The notes under the pieces are model-generated. The model saw nothing but the letters and a program-made list of their open reading frames with translations. It was not told the origin of the DNA and did no database searches. This document shows positions 31,021 to 40,652 of a stretch of DNA of 64,000 nt, piece by piece. This DNA is from Rubellimicrobium sp. CFH 75288. GTDB lineage: Bacteria; Pseudomonadota; Alphaproteobacteria; Rhodobacterales; Rhodobacteraceae. Made by a program: the position numbers and the translations under genes. The stretch is from positions 124,001-188,000 of the forward strand of contig NZ_WYDP01000005.1 of assembly GCF_009904055.1 (NCBI RefSeq). The letters run 5' to 3'. Each line of letters starts with the position of its first letter. The stretch's first letter is position 1.

Positions 31021-32552
31021 AGGGTCCCTACACGCTGGTCTTCGACGCCGGCACCGGCAGCGGCCGGGCGGTGATCTTCGACGGCGCGGGCCGCGAGGTG
31101 GCGGCGGAAGCCCGAGAATGGTGGCACCGCGGCGACCCCGCCCATCCGGGGGCCATGGATTTCGACTGCAAGGGCAACTGGGCGATCCTGACGGAGTGCG
31201 CGCGCGCCGCCCTGGCGCGCGCCGGGATCGCCCCCGCTGCCATCGCCGCCCTGTCGGCCACGTCCATGCGCGAGGCCTTCGTGCTGCACGACGCGGACGG
31301 TGCGGAACTGTGGGCCTGCGCCAACGTGGACGCGCGGGCAGACGCCCAAGTGCGCCGGCTGCGCGAGACGCATCCAGGTCTCGAGCGCAGGCTCTATCTC
31401 GCTTCGGGCCAGACCTATGCGCTGGGCGCGCTGCCCCGGCTCCTGTGGCTGCGCGAGCACCGGACCGACCTGCTCGACCGGGCGGCGGCGCTCACCATGC
31501 TGTCGGACTGGATCCTCTACCGCCTGAGCGGCGCGCTCGTGTCCGAACCCTCGAATGCCGGCACGACCGGCCTGCTGCGCCTGTCGGACCGCTCCGTGAT
31601 TGCCGAGGCGCTCGCCCCGGCAGGGCTGGGGCCGGAAATCGTGCCGCCGCGCGTGCAGAGCGGCGAGGTCGTGGGCCGTCTCTCCGCGCAGGCGGCCGAG
31701 GCTTGCGGCCTGCCCGCCGGCATCCCGGTCGTGGCGGGCGGCGGCGACTGCCAGATCGGCACGCTGGGCCTCGGCCTTGTCGAGGAGGGGCAGGCCGCAA
31801 TCCTCGGCGGCACGTTCTGGCAAGGAGTGGTGAACGTTGCGACGGGTCTCGAGGATCCGTCGATGCGGCTGCGGATCAATCCGCATGTCCTGCCCAGCCT
31901 CGACCAAGCGGAGGCAATCAGCTTCTTCACCGGGGCGGTCATGCGCTGGTGCCGCGACGCGCTGGGAGGCGGGCTGGACTATGCAGCGCTGGAGGCTGCC
32001 GCCGCCGCCGTGCCGCCCGGTGCCTACGGGATCATTCCGGTCTTCTCGGACGTCATGCGCTACGGCGCGTGGATCCATGCCGCGCCCTCGCTGCTCAACC
32101 TGCCGCTCGATCCCGAGCGTGGGGGGCCTGCCGCGATCTTTCGCGCGCTGCAGGAGAACGCCGCCATCGTCGCGGCGCGCAACCTCGCCACGGTGACGGA
32201 GCTGACCGGCCACCGGCCCGCAGGACTTCTTTTCGCCGGCGGCGCCGCGCGCTCGCGCGGATGGGCGCAGATCCTCGCCGACGTGACGGGGCTGCCGGTC
32301 GCCACGGCCCGCGTCAAGGAAGCCACGGCGCTCGGCTGCGCCTGTGCGGCGGCCACCGGCATCGGGGCCTTCGCCTCGCTCGCGGAGGCCGGGCTGGCCT
32401 GGAGCGCCGTCGAGGACCGCTTCGAGCCCGACCCCTCGCTCCGCGGCCTCTACGACGAGGCGGCGGGCCGCTGGGAAGCGGCCTATGCCGCGCAGATGGC
32501 GCTGGTGCGGGACGGCGTCACGACAGCCATGTGGCGCGCGCCCGGAACGTGA
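31017..32552 (+). CDS. lsrK: Autoinducer-2 kinase LsrK (FGGY family)
   Basis: A 511-residue sugar-type kinase (E. coli LsrK is 530 aa). It starts YTLVFDAGTGSGRAVIFD, the phosphate-1 motif of FGGY kinases. GAMDFDCKGNWAILTECARAAL and SATSMREAFVLHD are LsrK-like, ANVDARADAQV lies near the substrate pocket, and LLFAGGAARSRGWAQILADV is the FGGY adenosine motif. The start is a GTG overlapping the lsrR stop (GTGA). It phosphorylates imported AI-2 in the cytoplasm, trapping it and producing the LsrR inducer. Here it is co-transcribed with lsrR and lsrG, as the signal-processing arm. Confidence 0.94.
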   Translation: MKGPYTLVFDAGTGSGRAVIFDGAGREVAAEAREWWHRGDPAHPGAMDFDCKGNWAILTECARAALARAGIAPAAIAALSATSMREAFVLHDADGAELWACANVDARADAQVRRLRETHPGLERRLYLASGQTYALGALPRLLWLREHRTDLLDRAAALTMLSDWILYRLSGALVSEPSNAGTTGLLRLSDRSVIAEALAPAGLGPEIVPPRVQSGEVVGRLSAQAAEACGLPAGIPVVAGGGDCQIGTLGLGLVEEGQAAILGGTFWQGVVNVATGLEDPSMRLRINPHVLPSLDQAEAISFFTGAVMRWCRDALGGGLDYAALEAAAAAVPPGAYGIIPVFSDVMRYGAWIHAAPSLLNLPLDPERGGPAAIFRALQENAAIVAARNLATVTELTGHRPAGLLFAGGAARSRGWAQILADVTGLPVATARVKEATALGCACAAATGIGAFASLAEAGLAWSAVEDRFEPDPSLRGLYDEAAGRWEAAYAAQMALVRDGVTTAMWRAPGT

Positions 32553-32577
32553 ATCCCGCAACAGGACAGGACCAGAC

Positions 32578-32892
32578 ATGCTCGTTCAACTGGTGAACAT
32601 CCGGGTGCGCCCGGGCCATCGCGACGCCTTTGTCGAGGCGTTCCGCATCAACTGCGAGGGCAGCCGCCGAGAGCCGGGCAACCTGCGCTTCGACCTGCTG
32701 TGCGATCCCGAGGACGACCACAACTTCTTCGTCTACGAGGTCTTCCGCGACGAGGCGGCGCTGGAGGCGCACCGGCAGACGGATCATTACCGGCGCTGCG
32801 TCGCGCTGATCGGGCCGATCACGCTGGGCGACCGCAGCAAGCGCTATTTCCGCCCCGTCCTCGTGGACGAGGCCCCGCTCGCCGCCCTCTGA
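32578..32892 (+). CDS. lsrG: Phospho-AI-2 isomerase LsrG (ABM family)
   Basis: A 104-residue antibiotic-biosynthesis-monooxygenase-fold protein (E. coli LsrG is 96 aa). LVQLVNIRVRPGHRDAFVEAF opens the ferredoxin-like fold; EPGNLRFDLLCDPEDDHNFFVYEVF is the conserved centre, followed by the HRQTDHYRRC helix. LsrG converts phospho-DPD to a second pentanone phosphate, which clears the inducer. It begins 25 bp after lsrK. In enterics lsrF follows to split the product, but no lsrF-like gene is found in this window. Confidence 0.9.
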   Translation: MLVQLVNIRVRPGHRDAFVEAFRINCEGSRREPGNLRFDLLCDPEDDHNFFVYEVFRDEAALEAHRQTDHYRRCVALIGPITLGDRSKRYFRPVLVDEAPLAAL

Positions 32893-32910
32893 GGGACGGG
32901 GAAGCGAGGC

Positions 32911-32948
32911 ACGACCGGCCCCCGCGACAGCGGGAGGGCGGCCGTCGT
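32911..32948 (+). terminator. Candidate terminator after lsrRKG
   Basis: An imperfect GC-rich hairpin lies 18 bp past the lsrG stop. ACGACCGGCC...CCCGC on one side faces GCGGGAGGGCGGCCGTCGT on the other, around GACA. No T-run follows. It closes the lsrR-K-G unit before 150 bp without a gene. Confidence 0.4.
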
Positions 32949-33102
32949 GGCCAGCCGGATCACGCCAGACGAGGCCATGCCGATCCGCCCGCCGGAGCGG
33001 CGACGGGCGCCGGCGGGGGACGGACGATCCCGGCCGGACGGGCGGCGGCCCGCTCTCCCCGGAGCGGACGGTCCCGGGGCGGCTGCCGCGGGTTGCCGGT
33101 TC

Positions 33103-33152
33103 ATGCAAATGGACTTGCATTCTGTATGTTGTCGTGCAAATCTTCCTTGCAC
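33103..33152. promoter_or_regulatory. Two TGCAA/TTGCA operators before the RpiR-family gene
   Basis: ATGCAA-N6-TTGCAT (33103-33120) and GTGCAA-N7-TTGCAC (33134-33152) are two similar inverted repeats centred about 31 bp (three helix turns) apart, directly before the regulator start at 33173. The remaining bases 32949-33102 hold no gene. I infer binding by the adjacent RpiR-family protein. Confidence 0.65.
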
Positions 33153-33172
33153 AGACCGTCGCGGAGTGCCCG

Positions 33173-34027
33173 ATGTCCGAGCCGCCCCGGAGCCAGTTCG
33201 CCGCGAGCCTGCGGGCGCAGGCCGGGCGGCTCACGGCGGCGGAGCGCCGGCTGGTGGACATGGTGCTGAGCGAGCCCCGGGAGGCGGCGCTCGGGACGGT
33301 GAGCGATCTCGCCCGCGGGGCGGGAGTGCATGAGGCCACCGTCTCGCGGCTCGCGCGCAAGCTGGGATTTGACGGCTTTCCGGCCTTCCGTCAGGCGCTG
33401 CAGGCGGAGTTCATCCCCTCGCGCGAGACGGCCACGCGCCTGCAGCGCACGCTGGAAGGGGCCGAGGCGGGCGGCGTGCTGGCCACGCTGGTCGCGCAGG
33501 AGATCGAGGGGCTGTCGGGTCTTCTCGCCCATCTCGACGACGGGCTGATCCGCGAGGCGGCCGCGCGGCTGATGGCGGCGCGGCGCGTCTATGTCTTCGC
33601 GCGCGGCAATGCCGAGATCCTCGCGCTGATGATGCAGAAGCGCCTGCAGCGCTTCGGCCGCGACGTCCACCGCCTCGGGGGCGATTCGCGCGATCTGGCC
33701 GAGCAGGTGCTGGGGATGGGGGCGGGCGACCTGGTGCTGGTCTATGCCTTTCGCCGCCAGCCGCGCCATTACGCGCCGCTGATCGGTCATGCCCGCGAGG
33801 CGGGGGCGGCAAGCCTGGCGATCACCGGGCTGTCCGGGCACCATCTGTCCCCCCCGCCCGACCTCCTTCTGGCGGCCCCGCGCTCGGGCGAGCGGCAGGC
33901 CTTCCAGACCCTCACGGTGCCGATGGCGATCTCGAACGCCATCGTCATCGCCGCAGCAGCCCTGGCCGACACGCAGGCGTTGCAGGCGCTCGATCGACTG
34001 GGCGCCGTCATTCAGCGATTCGAGTGA
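33173..34027 (+). CDS. RpiR/MurR-family transcriptional regulator
   Basis: A 284-residue regulator with the N-terminal RpiR helix-turn-helix (LTAAERRLVDMVL, then ATVSRLARKLGFDGFPAFRQAL near 45-66) and a C-terminal SIS sugar-phosphate-sensing domain from about 120 (VYVFARGNAEILALMMQKRL, DLVLVYAFRRQPRHY). I use the ATG at 33173; a GTG at 33134 lies inside the second operator palindrome and is unlikely. It precedes an ABC importer, a SIS deglycase-like enzyme and a PfkB kinase on the same strand, and probably responds to a phosphorylated sugar made in that pathway while also controlling itself. Confidence 0.88.
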   Translation: MSEPPRSQFAASLRAQAGRLTAAERRLVDMVLSEPREAALGTVSDLARGAGVHEATVSRLARKLGFDGFPAFRQALQAEFIPSRETATRLQRTLEGAEAGGVLATLVAQEIEGLSGLLAHLDDGLIREAAARLMAARRVYVFARGNAEILALMMQKRLQRFGRDVHRLGGDSRDLAEQVLGMGAGDLVLVYAFRRQPRHYAPLIGHAREAGAASLAITGLSGHHLSPPPDLLLAAPRSGERQAFQTLTVPMAISNAIVIAAAALADTQALQALDRLGAVIQRFE

Positions 34028-34043
34028 CTCCACGGAGGAATCC

Positions 34044-35156
34044 ATGAGACAGCCCACGATCGCCGCCCTCCTGGCGCTGCTGGCCGCGGCGCCGGCACTG
34101 GCGCAGGACATCGACGCCATGTCCCCCGAAGAGCTCCTGCCGCTGGCGCAGGAGGAGGGGCAGGTCGTCGTCTATTCCTTCACCTCGCGCATCGCGCGGG
34201 TCGAGCAGGCCTTCGAGGAGGCCTATCCTGGCATCGACCTGATCGGCTACGACATCTCCTCGACCGAACAGATCGCGCGGCTGCAGGCCGAGGCGGCCGC
34301 GGGGACGGTCAATGCGGACGTGGTCTACATCTCGGACGCGCCGGTGGCCGTGCCCGCGCTGGTCGAGACCGGCATCCTCGTCAACTACGTGCCCCCGCGC
34401 GTCGCCGACCGGCTGCCGGACGAGGCCAAGGCGCCGCTCCTGTCCAACCGTCTCTCGACCAAGGTCCTGATGTACAACGAGGAGGCCCATCCCGACGGCT
34501 CTCCGGTGACCAATCTCTGGCAGCTCACCCGGCCCGAATGGCGGGGTCGGGTGCTGATGGTCGATCCGCTCCAGCGCGGGGATTATCTCGACCTGATGAC
34601 CGAAATCGTCCTGCGATCGGACGAGATGGCCGAAGCCTACGAGGCCGAGTTCGGCGAGCCCATCGACCTCGGGGATGCTCCCGATGCGGGGACCCGGTTC
34701 ATCGAGGACCTGTTCGCCAACGACGTGATCCTGGTCAGCTCCACCGACGACGTGAATGCCGCGGTGGGCGCGCTCGGACAGGAGAACCCGCCCGTGGGCT
34801 TCACGAGCTATTCCGACCGGCGCGACAACGAGGACGAGGGCTGGGCGCTGCAGGTGGCCAACGATGTCGAGCCCGCCAACGGGATCATCTTTCCGGCCGT
34901 CCTCGGCATCGCCGCCAACGCGCCCCATCCCCATGCGGCGCGGCTGCTCATCGACTTCATGATGGGCGACGACAGCGAGACGGGGGGCCCCGGCTATGCA
35001 CCCTTCTACGTCGCGGGCGACTATGCCACCCGCACCGACATCGTGCCCCACCCGGATGCCGTGCCGCTGGACGAGTTCCGCGCCTGGCGGATCGACCCCG
35101 TGGCCACCGCCGCGATCCGGGGCGAGGTCGGGGACCTGATCCTGACGCTGCAATGA
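34044..35156 (+). CDS. ABC transporter substrate-binding protein (AfuA/COG1840-like)
   Basis: A 370-residue periplasmic protein with a signal peptide ending at PALAQ (residue 21) and GGA-type ribosome site (ACGGAGGAATCC) before the ATG. It belongs to the extracellular solute-binding family often called iron(III) binding: GQVVVYSFTSRIARVEQAFEEAYPGI, INADVVYISDAP-like NADVVYISDAP, EWRGRVLMVDPLQRGDY. Members bind Fe3+, thiamine, 2-aminoethylphosphonate or, in AfuA, sugar phosphates. The tandem tyrosines of Fe3+ binders are not obvious. With kinase and SIS genes downstream I favour a sugar derivative as ligand. It is 16 bp from the regulator. Confidence 0.8.
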   Translation: MRQPTIAALLALLAAAPALAQDIDAMSPEELLPLAQEEGQVVVYSFTSRIARVEQAFEEAYPGIDLIGYDISSTEQIARLQAEAAAGTVNADVVYISDAPVAVPALVETGILVNYVPPRVADRLPDEAKAPLLSNRLSTKVLMYNEEAHPDGSPVTNLWQLTRPEWRGRVLMVDPLQRGDYLDLMTEIVLRSDEMAEAYEAEFGEPIDLGDAPDAGTRFIEDLFANDVILVSSTDDVNAAVGALGQENPPVGFTSYSDRRDNEDEGWALQVANDVEPANGIIFPAVLGIAANAPHPHAARLLIDFMMGDDSETGGPGYAPFYVAGDYATRTDIVPHPDAVPLDEFRAWRIDPVATAAIRGEVGDLILTLQ

Positions 35157-35217
35157 GCCTCACGCGGCCCGGCGGGCCTGTCTCCGCCGGGCCGCCCGTC
35201 CCCGGAGCCCCGCCGCC

Positions 35218-36981
35218 ATGACCCAGGCCGTCCTCGATGATCCGCCGCTGCGCCATGCCGCCGGACGCCGGCGGTGGCTCGCCCCCGGAACGGGGCTCAA
35301 GCTGGTCGTGCTGGGGCTGCTCGCGCTGCTCATCGTCATGCCGCTCCTCTCGACGGTGCTGTTCACCCTGACCGAGGAGTCGCGCGGGGCCTGGGGCGAC
35401 GTGCTCGCCGGGCGGCTGTCGCGTGCCCTGTTCTGGCAGCCCCTGCTCAACACGCTGGTCATCGGGGTGGTCGTCTCGGTGGCCTGCGTGCTGCTGGGCG
35501 GGTTTCTGGCCTGGCTCGTGGTGATGACGGACATCCCGTTCCGGCGGACCATCGGGGTGATGGCGACGCTGCCCTTCATGATCCCGTCCTTCGCCTCGGC
35601 GCTGGCCTGGGGGTCGCTGTTCCGCAACGGGCGGCTGGGCGGCCGCGTGGGCTGGCTCGAGGGCATGGGGTTCAGCGTGCCCGACTGGCTGGCCTGGGGG
35701 ATGGTGCCCACGCTCGTCGTGCTGTCGCTGCACTATTTCAGCCTCGCCTTCACGATCATCGCGGCGGCGCTGGCGACCGTCAGCTCCGACCTCGTGGAGG
35801 CGGCGCAGATTGCAGGCGCGAGGGGGCGGCGCATCCTGATGGGCATCGTGCTGCCCGTCGTCACCCCCGCCCTGGTCGCGGCCGGATCGCTCTGCTTCGC
35901 GGGCGCGGTGTCGAACTTCGCCACGCCTGCCCTTCTCGGCCTGCCCGTGCGGATGCAGACCCTCGCCACCCGGCTCTACGGGATGATCTCGGTCGGCCAG
36001 ACGGCGCGGGGCTATGTGATCGGCATCCTGCTCGTGCTGATCTCGGCCGCCGTGCTCTGGGCGGCGAACCGCGCGGTCTCAGGCCGGCGCAGCTATGCCA
36101 CGATCACCGGCAAGGGCGGGCGGGCCAAGCGCTTCGCGCTGGGCCGTGCGCGCCTTCCGCTGCTGCTCGTCGCCGCCCTGATCCTCGCCTGCGCCACGGT
36201 CGTGCCCGTGATCGTGCTGTTCGCCTCCTCCCTTGCCCCGTCGAGCGCGGCGCTCTTTTCCAACTGGACCGTGCATTACTGGATCGGCGAATCGAACCCC
36301 GCCATCGCGCAGGGCATTCCCGGCATCGTTCACAATCCCGACATCCTGCGCGCGATCACCGTGACGCTGACGCTGGGCGTCGCCGTGGCCGGTGCGGGGA
36401 TGGCGCTGGGGCTGCTTGCGGCCTATGCGACGGCCCGCTCGCGCGCGGGCTGGCTCTCGGCCACGATCACGCAGGTGTCCTTTCTGCCGCTCCTCGTGCC
36501 CGGCATCGCCTTCGGGGCGGCCTACATCGCCTGGGCCGGCGCCCCCATCGGCCCCTTTCCGGCGCTCTACGGCACGTTCCTTCTGCTCGTGATCGCGGGC
36601 ACGGCCTATCTGGTGCCCTTCTCCGTCCAGACGGGGCGGGCCGTGATCCAGCAGGTCTCGGGCGAGCTCGACGAGAGCGCGCGGCTGACCGGAGCGGGGC
36701 TGGCGCGCCGGCTCTGGGCGATCACGGTGCCTTTGGCCGTGCGGGGCCTCGCGGCCGGGGGAATCCTGATCTTCGTCAAGATCATCCGCGACCTGTCGCT
36801 GGTCGTGCTGCTGTTCACGCCGACCATGCCCGTCATGTCGGTCCTGGCCTACCGCTACGCCTCCGAAGGCTTCACCCAGTTCGCCAACGCCATCACCTGC
36901 GTCATCCTCGTCCTGTCGGTCGCCGCCACGCTCCTGGCCGAGCGGCTGCAGGCCCGGTCGCAGCCCTGGCTCAAGTCCTGA
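35218..36981 (+). CDS. ABC transporter permease, fused two-domain type
   Basis: A 587-residue inner-membrane protein with about twelve helices and two MetI-like permease domains in one chain, as in FutB/AfuB transporters. The first EAA loop is VEAAQIAGARGRRILMGIVL near 195-215; the second is DESARLTGAGLARRLWAITV near 484-503. These loops dock onto the ATPase. The gene lies 61 bp after the binding protein and 8 bp before the ATPase. A basic segment near 285-310 (GRRSYATITGKGGRAKRF) links the halves on the cytoplasmic side. Confidence 0.9.
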   Translation: MTQAVLDDPPLRHAAGRRRWLAPGTGLKLVVLGLLALLIVMPLLSTVLFTLTEESRGAWGDVLAGRLSRALFWQPLLNTLVIGVVVSVACVLLGGFLAWLVVMTDIPFRRTIGVMATLPFMIPSFASALAWGSLFRNGRLGGRVGWLEGMGFSVPDWLAWGMVPTLVVLSLHYFSLAFTIIAAALATVSSDLVEAAQIAGARGRRILMGIVLPVVTPALVAAGSLCFAGAVSNFATPALLGLPVRMQTLATRLYGMISVGQTARGYVIGILLVLISAAVLWAANRAVSGRRSYATITGKGGRAKRFALGRARLPLLLVAALILACATVVPVIVLFASSLAPSSAALFSNWTVHYWIGESNPAIAQGIPGIVHNPDILRAITVTLTLGVAVAGAGMALGLLAAYATARSRAGWLSATITQVSFLPLLVPGIAFGAAYIAWAGAPIGPFPALYGTFLLLVIAGTAYLVPFSVQTGRAVIQQVSGELDESARLTGAGLARRLWAITVPLAVRGLAAGGILIFVKIIRDLSLVVLLFTPTMPVMSVLAYRYASEGFTQFANAITCVILVLSVAATLLAERLQARSQPWLKS

Positions 36982-36989
36982 GGTCCGCC

Positions 36990-38047
<1,058 letters not shown>

Positions 38048-38048
<1 letters not shown>

Positions 38049-38647
38049 TGCGGCTTCTGCTCGTGCGGCACGGCGAATCCGAATGGAACGCGGCGCGCCG
38101 GCTTCAGGGGCAGGCCGACATCGCCCTGTCCGAGCGGGGATGCGAGCAGGCGCGCCGGCTGCGGCCCGTGGTGGAGGGGCTCGCGCCGGACCGCGCGCTC
38201 TCCTCCGACCTGCGCCGCGCGGCCGACACGGCCCGCCTGCTGGGGGCCGAGCCGCTCGCCCTGACGGCCGACCTGCGCGAGATCGACGTGGGCGCCTGGA
38301 CCGGCGAGTCCATCGCCGACATCGTCGCGCGCGAGCCCGAGGCCTATGCCGGCTGGCGCGCGGGGGTCCATGCCCCCGAGCGCGGCGAGAGCTGGGCCGT
38401 CTTCCGCGCGCGCGCGGCCCGGGCCGTGGAAGCGGAGGCCGCCGCAGGCGGGCGGAGCCTGCTCGTGGTCTGCCATGGCGGGGTGATCCGGGCGCTGCTC
38501 GAGCATTTCCTGGACCTCAGCCCGTCGCGGATCATTCCCGTCGGCCCGGCCAGCCTCACCACGCTGCGCCTGTCCCCCCGCGGCGCTGCGCGGCTCGAGC
38601 TGTTCAACTTCACCGCGGGCCTGCCGGAGCTGGCCGCCCCGGACTGA
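38048..38647 (+). CDS. Histidine phosphatase family protein
   Basis: A 199-residue phosphatase of the phosphoglycerate-mutase-like superfamily. The catalytic LLVRHGESEWN is at 4-14 and the second His is in VVCHGGVIRALLEH near 140. DREIDVGAWTGES-like LREIDVGAWTGES is the substrate-side block. Such proteins hydrolyse phosphate monoesters (sugar phosphates, alpha-ribazole phosphate, and others). Being coupled to the ABC ATPase gene and upstream of the SIS and kinase genes, it may dephosphorylate an imported or intermediate sugar phosphate; the actual substrate is unknown. Confidence 0.82.
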
Positions 38648-38755
38648 GCGGCGGATTGCTGTTGCTCCGGGAGCGGGCGCGTGCCAATCGGCAGCCCGAG
38701 AGCCCGGCCGGCACTCCGCGCCCGCCGGGCCCCCGTCCCGTCGCGAGGACCCGCC

Positions 38756-39769
38756 ATGCTGAACTTCGACCCCGACCGCTTCCTGCACATCCAGCAGGGC
38801 GCCTGCCGCCGGGCGCAGGAGGTGGGCGCGCTGGTCCGGGACCTGGTGGCGGACGGGGCCGACAGCCTGTTCTTTCTGGGATCGGGCGGGGCCGGGCTCC
38901 TGATGCAGCCGGCGGCGGACCTGCTCGGCCGCCGGTCGGGGCTCGCCGTCTTCGCGCCGCCCTGCCCCGAGATCGTGCTGACCGGGCACCGCGCCATGGG
39001 CGAGCGGTCGGTGGCCATCCTGCCGTCGCTGTCGGGCACCACGCGCGAGACGGTCGCCGCGCTGGACTGGGCCCGGTCCTGCGGCGCCACGACGATCGCG
39101 CTGGTAGGCGATGCCGACACGCCGCTGGGCTCGGGCGCGCATCACTGCTTCGCCAATGCCGCCGCCGACGACACCTCGTGCGAGATGTTCCACGTCCTCG
39201 CGCTCGCCGCGGCGCTGGGGGCGATGGAGGCGCACGGCGAGATGCCGGAGGCCGGCCGCCTTCTGGCCGAACTGGAGGGGCTGCCCGACCGGCTTCTGGC
39301 GGCCAAGCGCGCCTTCGAGCCGCGCGCGGCCGAACTGGCGGGCCGCCTTGCCGAGCGGGACTGGCACATCGTGACGGCGGCCGGGACGGTCTGGCCGCAG
39401 GCCCATTACTACGGCATGTGCATCCTCGAGGAGATGCAGTGGATCCGCACCCGCCCCGTCCATGCGGCCGACTTCTTCCACGGCACGCTGGAACTGGTGG
39501 AGCCCGGCGTCTCCGTTCTGGTCATGGCGGGCGAGGACGAGGCACGGCCGCTGACCGACCGGGTGATCGCCTTTGCCCGGCAATACACCGACCGTCTCCT
39601 CGTGCTCGATTCGGCCGATCTCGCGGCGGAGGGGCTGCCGACGGAGCTGCGCGCCCTCCTCGCCCCGGCGCTGCTGGCCACCGCGCTCGAGCGGGTCTCG
39701 GCCCATCTGGAGGTGCTGCGGGACCATCCGCTGGTCACGCGGCGCTACTACCGGCGCGTCGCCTACTAG
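38756..39769 (+). CDS. SIS-domain protein, FrlB-like (fructosamine-6-phosphate deglycase type)
   Basis: A 337-residue double-SIS sugar-phosphate enzyme. The first SIS domain starts near 36 (SLFFLGSGGAGLLMQPAADLL) with the phosphate loop LPSLSGTTRETVAAL near 97. The second includes WHIVTAAGTVWPQAHYYGMC and EEMQWIRTRPVHAADFFHG, where the Glu and His are placed as the catalytic pair in FrlB. FrlB-type enzymes split fructoselysine 6-phosphate to glucose 6-phosphate and lysine. GlmS/AgaS-like isomerases are alternatives. The ATG at 38756 fits the FNFDPDRF-like start; the 108 bp before it hold no gene. It is followed at once by a PfkB kinase, the same pairing as FrlB-FrlD. Confidence 0.7.
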   Translation: MLNFDPDRFLHIQQGACRRAQEVGALVRDLVADGADSLFFLGSGGAGLLMQPAADLLGRRSGLAVFAPPCPEIVLTGHRAMGERSVAILPSLSGTTRETVAALDWARSCGATTIALVGDADTPLGSGAHHCFANAAADDTSCEMFHVLALAAALGAMEAHGEMPEAGRLLAELEGLPDRLLAAKRAFEPRAAELAGRLAERDWHIVTAAGTVWPQAHYYGMCILEEMQWIRTRPVHAADFFHGTLELVEPGVSVLVMAGEDEARPLTDRVIAFARQYTDRLLVLDSADLAAEGLPTELRALLAPALLATALERVSAHLEVLRDHPLVTRRYYRRVAY

Positions 39770-39772
39770 GCG

Positions 39773-40594
39773 ATGTGGGACCTCGCGACGGTCGGGGACA
39801 ATTGCATCGACCGCCTCACGGGGGCCGTGCAGGCCGAGCGGGTGGGCGGCAACGCGCTCAACGTCGCCGTGCAGGCGGCCGGGGCGGGACTGCGCGTCGC
39901 CTATGCGGGCGCGGTCGGGCCGCCCGGCGAGGCCGAGGGCGACCGCGTGGTGGCAGCACTCCGCCGTCGCGGGGTGGATGTCCGTCATGTGGTCCGCCGC
40001 GACCGGCCCACCGCCGTCACCGTCCTGCTGGTAGAGCCCGACGGAGAGCGGCGCATCCTCCGGGAGGATTTCGGCGCCTGCGCCGGCTGGAGGCCGGACG
40101 CGGCCGCGCTCCGGGCGCTTGGCCGCGCGCGGCATGTCCATATCGGCTGGCTCGACGACGGGGGCGCGCTGCGGCGGCGCCTGGCCGCGGCCGGTGTGCC
40201 GCTGTCGCAGGACCTGGGCGTGACCGCGGCGCCGGAACATCTCGGGGTCGAGGGGCTGTCGGTCGCCTTTGCCTCGCTGCCCGAGAGCGAGGCCGCCGGG
40301 GCCGAGGCCTGCGCCGCCTGCCTGGTGGCGCGCGGGGCGCGCGGGGCGGTGGTGACGCTCGGCGCGGCCGGAAGCCTCGCCCTGATGGAGGGGCGGGTGA
40401 TCCGGGCGGAGGCCGTCCCGCTCGTGCCGGCGGACACGACCGGAGCGGGCGACAGCTACATCGCGGGATTCCTGGCCGCCCGCCTGCGGGGCGCGCCGCT
40501 CGAGGCGGCGATGGCCGAGGGTCATGCCCTGGCGGCCCGCTGCTGCCGCCATCCGGGCGGCTTTCCCCAGGAGGACGACGGGGCGCAGGGTTGA
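39773..40594 (+). CDS. PfkB-family sugar kinase (FrlD-like)
   Basis: A 273-residue ribokinase-family enzyme. The N-terminus DLATVGDNCIDRLTG and the substrate loop VGGNALNVAVQAAGAGLRVAYAGAVG match fructoselysine 6-kinase (FrlD) style; the anion-hole signature DTTGAGDSYIAGFLAARL is near 222-239 with the catalytic Asp. It is short for the family (usual 260-330 aa). Its ATG is three bases past the stop of the SIS gene. Expected role: ATP-dependent phosphorylation at C6 of an amino-sugar conjugate for the SIS enzyme. The precise substrate is inferred only from the pairing. Confidence 0.8.
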   Translation: MWDLATVGDNCIDRLTGAVQAERVGGNALNVAVQAAGAGLRVAYAGAVGPPGEAEGDRVVAALRRRGVDVRHVVRRDRPTAVTVLLVEPDGERRILREDFGACAGWRPDAAALRALGRARHVHIGWLDDGGALRRRLAAAGVPLSQDLGVTAAPEHLGVEGLSVAFASLPESEAAGAEACAACLVARGARGAVVTLGAAGSLALMEGRVIRAEAVPLVPADTTGAGDSYIAGFLAARLRGAPLEAAMAEGHALAARCCRHPGGFPQEDDGAQG

Positions 40595-40621
40595 CAGGGG
40601 GGCACCCGGGCCGGCCATAGG
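40591..40621 (+). promoter_or_regulatory. Candidate promoter of the aminomutase-like gene
   Basis: TTGACA (40591-40596) overlaps the stop of the kinase gene. With an 18-19 bp spacer it is followed by CCATAGG, a weak -10, about 32 bp before the next ATG. It suggests that the following gene can be transcribed on its own. Confidence 0.4.
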
Positions 40622-40652
40622 GGCGCTCCGTCCCCGCCCGACGAGACCGCCC

